In this document: positions 19,045 to 26,725 of the stretch, piece after piece
Layout: the number at the start of each line of letters is the position of its first letter
Position numbering within the stretch: position 1 is the first letter of the stretch
Source of the DNA: Bog-105 sp965277855
Lineage (GTDB): Bacteria > Acidobacteriota > Terriglobia > Bryobacterales > Bryobacteraceae
Length of the DNA stretch: 64,000 nucleotides
Direction of reading: 5' to 3'
Assembly: GCA_965277855.1 (NCBI GenBank)
Contig: OZ255847.1
Coordinates: forward strand, 1,550,001 to 1,614,000
The notes under the pieces: model-generated
Told to the model about the DNA's origin: nothing
Databases searched by the model: none
The model's input: the letters and a program-made list of their open reading frames with translations, nothing else
Made by a program: the position numbers and the translations under genes

Positions 19045-19656
19045 TTAGCGGTCGCTCGCGCCGACAGCCAAGGCGTTTTTCCGAATAGGTTCGCGCTGCT
19101 CCGATAAAAAACCGAGGAGACCTTTTGATGCAAGCTGCCAGGTCGCCCGATTCCATCGCGCCTGCATCAAACCAGCAGCCGAATGATCATTGGATCGAAG
19201 GAGAACGTGGCCGAGTTCGTGGGCGATGGCATGTCCCAGGACAATGTCCAGAGCGGTGTTTTCGTTCAGCGCGACTCCCTTGACGCGGTCATAGAAGATG
19301 GATGCGTGCGCCCCGGAGCGCGCAAAGGGCAGAGAGAAACCGAGCGCGCCCGGGTAGATCAGGCGGGGTGTACCGGTTGTGATACTCAGAACGAGATAGG
19401 ATCGCGGATCGGAGCCCTGGGCGGCAGGGCTGCTCATATCGATTCCCAAATCCTGTGATGGTTCGATGTGCGACTGCCAGGTAATACGCATTCCAATGGG
19501 TTTGAAAAGTCTTTCTGCTTCAAGTAGGGCGGTGTGAAGCGTCGAGCCAGGTACATGGGCGCGATTGTCTACCCGAATGAGAATCGTTGGCGCGGCAGCA
19601 ACCGGCGGAGAAAGCAGCATTGTGACCAGCCATGAGGCTGCGAACGAGCGGTTCAT
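19045..19656 (-). CDS. Small secreted zincin-like metalloprotease (module A)
   Basis: A 203-residue protein with a Sec signal (SFAASWLVTMLLSPPVAAA). The zinc motif HELGH is at 146-150, with a likely third ligand at His158 (HELGHVLLRSNDH) and a following GLM that may be the Met-turn. A strong Shine-Dalgarno AAGGAGG sits 8 nt before the ATG. It shares motif spacing and the closing GLM-x-A-x-W with the gene at 54073. It is divergent from the winged-helix/TolB regulator at 19895. Predicted to act outside the cytoplasm; substrate unknown, activity inferred only from the motif. Confidence 0.8.
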   Translation of the reverse strand: MNRSFAASWLVTMLLSPPVAAAPTILIRVDNRAHVPGSTLHTALLEAERLFKPIGMRITWQSHIEPSQDLGIDMSSPAAQGSDPRSYLVLSITTGTPRLIYPGALGFSLPFARSGAHASIFYDRVKGVALNENTALDIVLGHAIAHELGHVLLRSNDHSAAGLMQARWNRATWQLASKGLLGFLSEQREPIRKNALAVGASDR

Positions 19657-19894
19657 GAGGTACCCTCCTTGGGGCCACGAACAGGCTCGTCTAGGTCAGT
19701 GCGGGTCTCGATGGCGCGGGGCTCATTTGCCGCTGTACTCCTGATGTCGGTCCAAACCGTTGAACAGGTTCACTTAAAGCGGAGATGTGTTCCGCGATTT
19801 TGCGGCAACTTACAGGCCGGGCGGGTGGGAGGGATCGCTCCACTTTCCAAAGACATCAGAAACGGGGTTATGATTCAGACTCAGGACAACAGCC
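19657..19894. promoter_or_regulatory. Divergent regulatory region of module A
   Basis: A 238-bp gap between the protease start (minus) and the regulator start (plus), so it must hold two divergent promoters. It contains the palindrome TGAAC-AG-GTTCA at 19761-19772, a possible operator for the neighbouring winged-helix protein. No -35/-10 pair is clear enough to assign. Confidence 0.4.
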
Positions 19895-22093
19895 TTGGCG
19901 GGTATCGATCAGGAACGGCCGGCTTCTCAATTCGGGGTCTTCGAACTGGATCGCCAGTCGGGAGAACTGCGTAAGGAAGGCATCAGAGTTAAGCTGCAGG
20001 AGCAGCCGCTGCAGGTGCTTTCGCTGCTGCTGGAGCACTCCGGGCAAGTCGTCACACGCGAGGATTTGCGGAAACGCCTATGGCCTGATGACACCTACGT
20101 CGACTATGACAACGCGATTAACAGCGCGGTACGGAAGCTGCGGGATGCGCTAGGCGACAACGCCGAAAATCCGCGATTTATAGAAACGCTCGCGCGGCGC
20201 GGATACCGGTTTATCGCTCCGGTAAAAGACTGGGAACCGAAGGGTACGGTATCACTTTCTTCGATCGCGGCAGCCGTTCCGCCGGCCAATAGCCGCAACC
20301 GCCGTTGGATGATAATCGCGGCGCTCCCACTGGCGCTGGGTCTTGGTTTTGGAGTTCGATACTGGCTGACGAGTCGGAACGACACTCCGATTGAGACTAC
20401 GGCAGCGCCGGTGCCGTTTACCAGCTACCCAGGTTTCCAGCAGTTTCCGACATTTTCGCCGGAGGGCTCCAGAGTTGCTTTTGCTTGGGACGAGCCGGGG
20501 AAGCGGCCGTCCAACATCTATGTAAAGCTGATCGGGTCGTCGGAACCTGTGCGGCTGACAAGCGGTGTTGACGGCGACATCGCGCCGGCTTGGTCACCCG
20601 ATGGCCGCTCCATCGCATTCCTGCGGGCGCGTGGACCGCTACAGAGCGCGCTTATGCTGGTGCCGGCAGTGGGCGGCAAGGAACGGGAACTGGTGCGCCT
20701 GCAATTGGATTCGACGCAAACTCTGGGGCACTGGGGCTGGACCGCGCCTACCCCTTATCTCGCGTGGTCACCGGATAGCAAATGGCTGCTGGCACTGGAT
20801 CAGAGCGGTCCACATACGCCCGCTCAAATTGTGCGCATTTCCGCGGAAACGGGAGAGAAGACGATTTTGTTGTCGTCGCTGGGGCCAAAAGCGTTTGATC
20901 GAGGGATGGCGGTTGGTGCCGGTGACGGGGGTATAGCCGTGTCACCGGACGGCCAAAAACTCGCGTTCACCCATACCATCGACGCCCCAAATTTCGTGAT
21001 TTATCTACTCGGGTTATCAGCGCAGATGCTGCCGGTGGGGAGTCCCGTGCGCCTGAGATTCGACATTAATCAAATCGGGGGACTGGCTTGGGATCGAGAC
21101 GGTCGCAGTCTGGTGGTTACCTCCAATCGTCGTGGGACGCCAGAGCTCTGGAGACTTCCGATCGGCTCTTCCGGCAAGCCTGTCCGACTGAGCGTGGGCG
21201 GCGACGATCCGTCGGATGTCGCCCTGAGCGCCACTGGACGGCACTTGGTCTACTCGCACTGGACCGATGACTGGAACATCTGGCGGGTTGGCTTGGGCAG
21301 CAGCGCGCGTTCCCGCCCGGCGACACCCTTGATCGCTTCAACCAGAAACGACACGCGGGCGGCTTATTCGCCTGACGGCACACGGATCGCGTTCGAATCC
21401 GGCCGATCCGGAAACGAGGAGATTTGGACATCAAATGCAGACGGCTCCCAAACCACGCAAATTACCTCGTTCGGGAACTCCTGGGCGGGCAGTCCCGCTT
21501 GGTCTCCGGACGGCCAGTGGCTGGCCTTCGACGGCAACGCAGCCGGAAACTGGGACGTCTATGTCATCTCATCGAGCGGCGGAAAGCCCAATCGCCTCAC
21601 CACGAATGCAGCCTTGCAGATCAGGCCCAACTGGTCTCATGACGGGAAATGGATCTACTACTGCAGTTCGCAGAGCGGCGGCCCTCAAATCTGGAAAAAG
21701 CCGCCCGGTGGTGGCCAGGAAATTCAAATTACGAAGAACGGCGGCTGCGAAGCGATAGAATCCGCAGACGGCAAAGCCCTTTACTACCTTAAAGACGACA
21801 CGACTCTGTGGAAGGTGCCATCCGCGGGCGGAGAGGAAACCCAAATCTCTGTCTTTCGCTACGGTTATGGTGTCCAGTTCACGCTCGTAAAAAACGGAAT
21901 TTACTTCCTGGACTCATTCCAGGCGACCACTCTTAAATTTATCGATTTTCGAACTAATTCGGTCAGGATCGCTGCGAGGCTGCCAGGCCCTGTTGCGTCT
22001 GGACTGAGCGTCTCCCCCGATGAACAGTGGCTGCTGTACGGGAAGGTCGATGAAGCGGGAAGCCAGCTGATGCTGGTCGAGAATTTTCACTAG
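19895..22093 (+). CDS. CadC-like winged-helix, membrane-anchored TolB-propeller regulator (module A)
   Basis: A 732-residue protein starting at TTG; an ATG at 19870 is out of frame. Residues about 10-105 form an OmpR/CadC-type winged helix (FGVFELDRQSGELRKEG, VVTREDLRKRLWPDDTYVDY, IETLARRGYRFIAPV). One transmembrane helix follows (about 132-150), and then a TolB/WD40-like propeller with many PDG repeats (AWSPDGRSIAF, AYSPDGTRIAFESGRSG, AWSPDGQWLAFDG). The design puts DNA binding in the cytoplasm and a sensing propeller in the periplasm. There is no kinase or receiver domain. It is divergent from a secreted zincin, and an outer-membrane protein gene ends 3 bp downstream on the opposite strand. 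Confidence 0.92.
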   Translation: MAGIDQERPASQFGVFELDRQSGELRKEGIRVKLQEQPLQVLSLLLEHSGQVVTREDLRKRLWPDDTYVDYDNAINSAVRKLRDALGDNAENPRFIETLARRGYRFIAPVKDWEPKGTVSLSSIAAAVPPANSRNRRWMIIAALPLALGLGFGVRYWLTSRNDTPIETTAAPVPFTSYPGFQQFPTFSPEGSRVAFAWDEPGKRPSNIYVKLIGSSEPVRLTSGVDGDIAPAWSPDGRSIAFLRARGPLQSALMLVPAVGGKERELVRLQLDSTQTLGHWGWTAPTPYLAWSPDSKWLLALDQSGPHTPAQIVRISAETGEKTILLSSLGPKAFDRGMAVGAGDGGIAVSPDGQKLAFTHTIDAPNFVIYLLGLSAQMLPVGSPVRLRFDINQIGGLAWDRDGRSLVVTSNRRGTPELWRLPIGSSGKPVRLSVGGDDPSDVALSATGRHLVYSHWTDDWNIWRVGLGSSARSRPATPLIASTRNDTRAAYSPDGTRIAFESGRSGNEEIWTSNADGSQTTQITSFGNSWAGSPAWSPDGQWLAFDGNAAGNWDVYVISSSGGKPNRLTTNAALQIRPNWSHDGKWIYYCSSQSGGPQIWKKPPGGGQEIQITKNGGCEAIESADGKALYYLKDDTTLWKVPSAGGEETQISVFRYGYGVQFTLVKNGIYFLDSFQATTLKFIDFRTNSVRIAARLPGPVASGLSVSPDEQWLLYGKVDEAGSQLMLVENFH

Positions 22094-22095
22094 CG

Positions 22096-22659
22096 TCAGA
22101 AGGTCAGGCCTACCAGAAACTGCGCTTGATTCTGGTTCGCCGCTAGTCCCGAACCGACCGCGGCAAAGTTGTAGTTTTGGCTGCCCCAGTGGGTGTAGCG
22201 GAACTCGGGCTCTACATGCAGGATCAGCGCATGAAAGTCGAGGCCCGCTCCTACAAGAATTCCCGCGGCAGATTGGTTCGGAGTAACGGCTGTGATGTTG
22301 CTCACGTGGTTAAAGATCGGTCCGATATCCGCAAAGGGATGGATGAGGGGAATGCCTCGAAAGTGATACTTGAGCAGGATGGGGAAATCCCACTCGCTCA
22401 CGCCATTGCCGCTGAACGAATAGTGCCGGTAGAGGGCGTCTACCTCCACTCCCAGATGGAAGGGCAGCCGCAGCTCCGCCTTCGGTCCGATGATGAAGCG
22501 ATTCGTGTTCGCCGTCAAATCGCCGCTGCCCCCGTGCACCGATACATCGTTTAGCGGCACTCCGCCCTCCACACCCGCCGATAAGAATTTTGCGGAGGCT
22601 GCAGCTGAAAAAACTCCTAATGCAATCGCCGTAGCACTTATGAATTGAAACATTCTCAT
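22096..22659 (-). CDS. Outer-membrane beta-barrel protein
   Basis: A 187-residue protein with a Sec signal (MFQFISATAIALGVFSAAASA). Alternating amphipathic beta-strands run to a C-terminal Phe (QFLVGLTF), the usual outer-membrane barrel signature. The size fits an eight-stranded OmpW/OmpX-like or PF13568-like porin family. It is convergent with the regulator upstream and divergent from the gene at 22721. Function unknown; it may be a small porin or surface barrel. Confidence 0.8.
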   Translation of the reverse strand: MRMFQFISATAIALGVFSAAASAKFLSAGVEGGVPLNDVSVHGGSGDLTANTNRFIIGPKAELRLPFHLGVEVDALYRHYSFSGNGVSEWDFPILLKYHFRGIPLIHPFADIGPIFNHVSNITAVTPNQSAAGILVGAGLDFHALILHVEPEFRYTHWGSQNYNFAAVGSGLAANQNQAQFLVGLTF

Positions 22660-22720
22660 GAGCTTATGTACGTATCGACGATTCGATTAGTTGCCATTCA
22701 CGGATCGCTACCATGAACAC

Positions 22721-24964
22721 ATGACTCGCATTGAAGGCCACGCCAAGGTCACTGGAGCTGCTCGTTACACAGCTGATCTGGGCCCTTCCATTTTGGGTAC
22801 AGAGCGCCTGTTGCATGCGGCCATTGTGACCAGCACTTCCGCTGCCGGCTTCATTGCAAATATGGATGCGACGGCTGCTGAAGCTGCACCCGGAGTTCAT
22901 TCGGTGCTCACTCATCAAAACGCGCCGCGACTTAAGAAGGTTAAGACACTCGTCGGCAGCGAGCTCGACTTTTTTCTGCCACTGCAGGACAATCGCCTCC
23001 GTTACTACGGGCAACCGGTGGCGCTGGTAATTGGCGATACGCTGCTGCATGCCAAGCATGCCGCCTCGCTTGTTCAGGTGACGTATGCAAGCACGACGCC
23101 CACGCTTGCCTTCGACGATGCGCGGGCAACCGATGTAAAGAAGGTTGCGGCCGGTGATCCCGCAAAAGTTGTTCGGGGAAAGCCCGACGAAGCCTTCAAG
23201 CAGGCCGCCGTTCAACTGGATCTCTCGTATACGACCGCGTCTGCTCACCACAATGCGATGGAGCCCGGCGCGAGCATCGCGTCCTGGGACGAACAGGGCC
23301 GCCTGACCGTCTGGATCGCCACTCAATTTGTCTTCGGGGACGCGATGACGCTTGGGGAAGCCTTCGATCTTGGTCCGTTTGAAGGCAAGCCTCGGCTGGC
23401 AGCGCAACTCGCCGCAGGCATCAATCTCAACAGCAAAGTCCGCGTGATTGCTCCGCTGATCGGAGGCGCTTTCGGCAGTAAAGCGAGCGGTGGGGGCTTG
23501 CTGCTCGCCGCCATGGCGGCGAAATTTTGTCAAGCGCCTGTCAAGATCGTTCTCACTCGCGAGCAGACCTATGCGCTCATGCCTTACCGCTCGGCGATCC
23601 ATCAGCGAGTGCGTCTCGGCGCCGATCGCGAGGGCCGTCTCTCCGTGACACTGCACGATGCCATCATTCAGAACTCCCACTGCGCTGCTTTCGTCGAGCC
23701 GGCGGGTGAAATCACTCCTCACCTTTACGCTTCGCCGCACTTACAGACTACGCATAAGATCGTGCGGCTTGACGTGAACTCGCCAGGCTGGATGCGCGCC
23801 CCGGGCCCAGCGCCCGGTCTCTTCGCACTCGAATGCGCGATGGATGAGCTGGCCGAGCGCGTCAGGCTGGATCCTGTCGAACTGCGACTGCGCAACTACG
23901 CGCACGTCGATCCAGCTACTGGCCACAAATGGTCGAGCAAATCGCTCAAGCAGTGTTATCGCGCCGCGGCGCAGCGCATCGGCTGGACAGCTCGCAACCC
24001 GACGCCGTGTTCGATGCAGGAAGACGGGCAACTGATCGGGTACGGCATGGCCTCTGCCATGTACCGGACACTGCAATTCCCAGCGGTAGCGCGCCTTACC
24101 CTTTTGCCGGATGGCAGTCTACAGGTCGAAAGCGCGGCTCATGAGATAGGACAGGGTGCTCTTACCGCCTTTACGAAGATCGCCGCCGAATCGGTTGGGG
24201 TTTGCCCACAACAAGTTAACTTTCAGTATGGCGACACACGGCTACCGTTTGCCTTCATCACCGCCGGGTCGTCTACTACGCTCAGCGTGGGCTCGGCTAT
24301 TAAAGAAGCGGGCGACAGGCTGCGCCGCGACCTGATCCTGCGCGCCATTACGGACCCGTCTTCCCCGCTCTACGGCTTTCGCTCTCGCGAAGTGGAAATT
24401 GAAGGAGGACGCCTGTTCGTCCGCTCGGAACCGCTGGCTCGCGAATTGCTTCAAACATTGCTGGCGCGTCACTCGAAGCGTAAGTTCCGCGCAAAGGCGA
24501 TCACGGGCCGTCTGTTTGGCAAAAGCCGCTATGGGCGGGCGGCGTTTGGCGCGCAGTTTGCCAAAGTCGCCGTCGATTCAGATACGGGCCGGGTGCGCGT
24601 CCGCGAGATGGTGGGAGCGTTCGCCGGCGGCCGCATCATCAATCAAACCACTGCGCGGAGCCAGCTGCTCGGCGGCATGGTTTGGGGCATCGGCCATGCT
24701 CTGTTCGAAGAAACAAAAATTGACCAACACACGGGCAGCTGGGTCAACTCCAATCTTGCCGAAGCCCTGGTGCCGACGAATTCCGATGTGCCGGCCATCG
24801 ACGCGATACTCATTGAAGAAGACGACAGCAGGGGGAGCGCACTCGGTGCGAAAGGTCTTGGGGAGATTGGCATAGTCGGAGTAGCAGCGGCAATCGCCAA
24901 CGCGGTTTACCATGCAACCGGCCACCGAGTCCGTGAACTTCCCATAAAGCTCGTTCCGCGCTAA
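22721..24964 (+). CDS. Xanthine dehydrogenase-family molybdopterin-binding subunit
   Basis: Starting at ATG 22721 (MTRIEGHAKVTGAARYTAD, the usual start of this family; a longer frame begins at TTG 22691), this is about 747 residues. Conserved blocks include RYYGQPVALVIG, APLIGGAFGSKASGGG (Moco-binding Gly-rich loop), GWMRAPGPAPG, AHEIGQGALTAF and the catalytic-Glu motif KGLGEIGIVG. The family hydroxylates N-heterocycles, aldehydes or CO using a Mo-cytosine or molybdopterin cofactor. Its usual partners, the FAD-binding and [2Fe-2S] subunits, are absent on both sides, which is unusual. A gamma-glutamyltransferase gene follows 1 bp later. Confidence 0.92.
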   Translation: MTRIEGHAKVTGAARYTADLGPSILGTERLLHAAIVTSTSAAGFIANMDATAAEAAPGVHSVLTHQNAPRLKKVKTLVGSELDFFLPLQDNRLRYYGQPVALVIGDTLLHAKHAASLVQVTYASTTPTLAFDDARATDVKKVAAGDPAKVVRGKPDEAFKQAAVQLDLSYTTASAHHNAMEPGASIASWDEQGRLTVWIATQFVFGDAMTLGEAFDLGPFEGKPRLAAQLAAGINLNSKVRVIAPLIGGAFGSKASGGGLLLAAMAAKFCQAPVKIVLTREQTYALMPYRSAIHQRVRLGADREGRLSVTLHDAIIQNSHCAAFVEPAGEITPHLYASPHLQTTHKIVRLDVNSPGWMRAPGPAPGLFALECAMDELAERVRLDPVELRLRNYAHVDPATGHKWSSKSLKQCYRAAAQRIGWTARNPTPCSMQEDGQLIGYGMASAMYRTLQFPAVARLTLLPDGSLQVESAAHEIGQGALTAFTKIAAESVGVCPQQVNFQYGDTRLPFAFITAGSSTTLSVGSAIKEAGDRLRRDLILRAITDPSSPLYGFRSREVEIEGGRLFVRSEPLARELLQTLLARHSKRKFRAKAITGRLFGKSRYGRAAFGAQFAKVAVDSDTGRVRVREMVGAFAGGRIINQTTARSQLLGGMVWGIGHALFEETKIDQHTGSWVNSNLAEALVPTNSDVPAIDAILIEEDDSRGSALGAKGLGEIGIVGVAAAIANAVYHATGHRVRELPIKLVPR

Positions 24965-24965
24965 G

Positions 24966-26678
24966 ATGCAGTCTTACCAAACCATGAGAATCCTGGCTGC
25001 CTTTCTCGCCGTTGCATCCCTGGCCGCTGCGGCAGATCCGCAGTTCGCGTCGTCTCCCGAGCAGGGGCGCTCGATGGTGGTTACGAAATACGGCATCGTA
25101 TCAGCCCCACAATTTTTGGCGTCCGACGCCGGCGCGAAAGTGCTCGAAGCAGGCGGCAATGCAGTGGATGCGGCCATTGCGGCGAATGCCGTCATGGGTG
25201 TCACGCAGCCTTATGTAAATGGCATGGGCGGCGATCTTTTTGTGCTTTATTACGAAGCAAAAACGCACAAGCTGTATGGCCTGAATTCGAGCGGTTGGGC
25301 ACCGAAGGCGCTGACGATTGACTATCTGAAAGCGCACAACATCGACAAGCTCGATCCGCGCGGCGTGCATACTATCACCGTGCCCGGCTGTGTCGCCGGC
25401 TGGGATGCGCTGCGTGCCCGCTTCGGCAGCATGCCCTTCAGCAAGTTATTAAGCCCCGCTATTTTTTATGCCGGCAATGGCTTTCCGCTGGCCGAAAAGA
25501 ATGCCCGCTACTGGGTCGGCAAGGCATTCCTCAATCAACCCGGCTACCAAGAAACCTATCTACCCGGCGGCGTTCGTCCCGGGGTGGGTGATACGTTTAA
25601 GAATCCGGCGCTTGCGCATTCGCTGAGCGAAGTCGCTGCGCACGGCCGCGATGATTTTTACAATGGCCCGCTCACCAAAACGATGGTCGATTTTCTGAAG
25701 GCGCAGGGCGGCACGCACACGCTCGAAGACTTTCGCGATTTTCAACCCGAGTGGGTGGATCCGATCTCGACGACCTATCACGGCTGGTCGATCTATGAGC
25801 TGCCTCCAAATGGCCAGGGGATCGCGGCGCTCTCGATGCTGAACATCATGGAAAAGTTCCCCATGAAATCCTATGGTCAGGACTCGGCCAATGCGCTGCA
25901 TGTGATGATCGAAGCCAAGAAACTGGCCTACGCAGACATGGTTCACTACGTGGGCGACCCGCGTTTCACGCCGATTCCGGTCAAGCAGATGCTTTCGAAA
26001 GAGCTCGCCGCGCAACGGGCCAAGCTCATTCATATGGACCATGCCGCCTGCCAGGTGGTGCCCTCGGATCTTAGCGAGAAGCTGAATGCTCGTGGACACG
26101 AAACCATCTACATGTCGACCATCGACAAAGAAGGCGATATCGTTTCTTTGATCCAAAGCAATTACGGCGGATACGGCACTGGGATGGTCGCGCCAGGAGC
26201 TGGTTTCAGCTTTCAAAATCGCGGTGCGGGTTTTGAGCTCGAGCCGGGCAAACCCAATTCGATCGCCGGACACAAACGTCCGCTGCACACGATTATTCCG
26301 GCCTTCATGCAAAAAGACGACGTGCATCTCGGCTTCGGCATTATGGGCGGTTGGAACCAGGCGCAGGCTCACGCGCAATTTGTGGCTAACGTGGTGGATT
26401 ACGGAATGAACATTCAGGCTGCACTGGAATCGGCCCGCTTCACCAAAGCGACTTTCGAAGGTTGTGATGTACAAATTGAATCGCGCATTCCGGCAGCGGT
26501 GCGCGAGGATCTCACGAAACGCGGGCATGTGCTGGAAATTCTCGAACCGTTCTCGTATACCGTCGGGCAGGGCGAAGCGGTGCTGCATGACGATCGCCGC
26601 GGCGTCAATTTCGCCGGTTCCGATCCGCGCTGCGACGGTGAAGCAATTCCGCAAAGCCCCACCTTATTCGCGAAATAA
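24966..26678 (+). CDS. ggt: Gamma-glutamyltransferase
   Basis: A 570-residue precursor with a signal peptide that properly begins at the internal Met8 (MRILAAFLAVASLAAAADP). Family motifs present: GGNAVDAAIAANAVMGVTQPYVNGMGGDLF, split across the substrate loop, TVPGCVAGWDAL, and the autoprocessing site around ETIYMSTIDKEGD, where Thr after Glu is the likely nucleophile, followed by GYGTGMVAPGAG. It is periplasmic; it cleaves gamma-glutamyl bonds in glutathione and related compounds after self-cleavage into two chains. It lies 1 bp after the molybdopterin subunit gene, so the two are probably co-transcribed. Confidence in the family is high, but a gamma-glutamyl substrate is not proven. Confidence 0.92.
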   Translation: MQSYQTMRILAAFLAVASLAAAADPQFASSPEQGRSMVVTKYGIVSAPQFLASDAGAKVLEAGGNAVDAAIAANAVMGVTQPYVNGMGGDLFVLYYEAKTHKLYGLNSSGWAPKALTIDYLKAHNIDKLDPRGVHTITVPGCVAGWDALRARFGSMPFSKLLSPAIFYAGNGFPLAEKNARYWVGKAFLNQPGYQETYLPGGVRPGVGDTFKNPALAHSLSEVAAHGRDDFYNGPLTKTMVDFLKAQGGTHTLEDFRDFQPEWVDPISTTYHGWSIYELPPNGQGIAALSMLNIMEKFPMKSYGQDSANALHVMIEAKKLAYADMVHYVGDPRFTPIPVKQMLSKELAAQRAKLIHMDHAACQVVPSDLSEKLNARGHETIYMSTIDKEGDIVSLIQSNYGGYGTGMVAPGAGFSFQNRGAGFELEPGKPNSIAGHKRPLHTIIPAFMQKDDVHLGFGIMGGWNQAQAHAQFVANVVDYGMNIQAALESARFTKATFEGCDVQIESRIPAAVREDLTKRGHVLEILEPFSYTVGQGEAVLHDDRRGVNFAGSDPRCDGEAIPQSPTLFAK

Positions 26679-26725
26679 GTGAACCTCGGCGCGGGCACGA
26701 GCGTATTTGTAGAGAGCCCGCACAC

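Noticed and set aside
22664..23740. 358-residue minus-strand ORF opposite the molybdopterin subunit gene
   Set aside because: Antisense to the conserved Moco-binding frame, with no features of its own.
25560..26654. 364-residue minus-strand ORF opposite ggt
   Set aside because: Antisense to conserved gamma-glutamyltransferase motifs; no signal, domain or ribosome-binding site.
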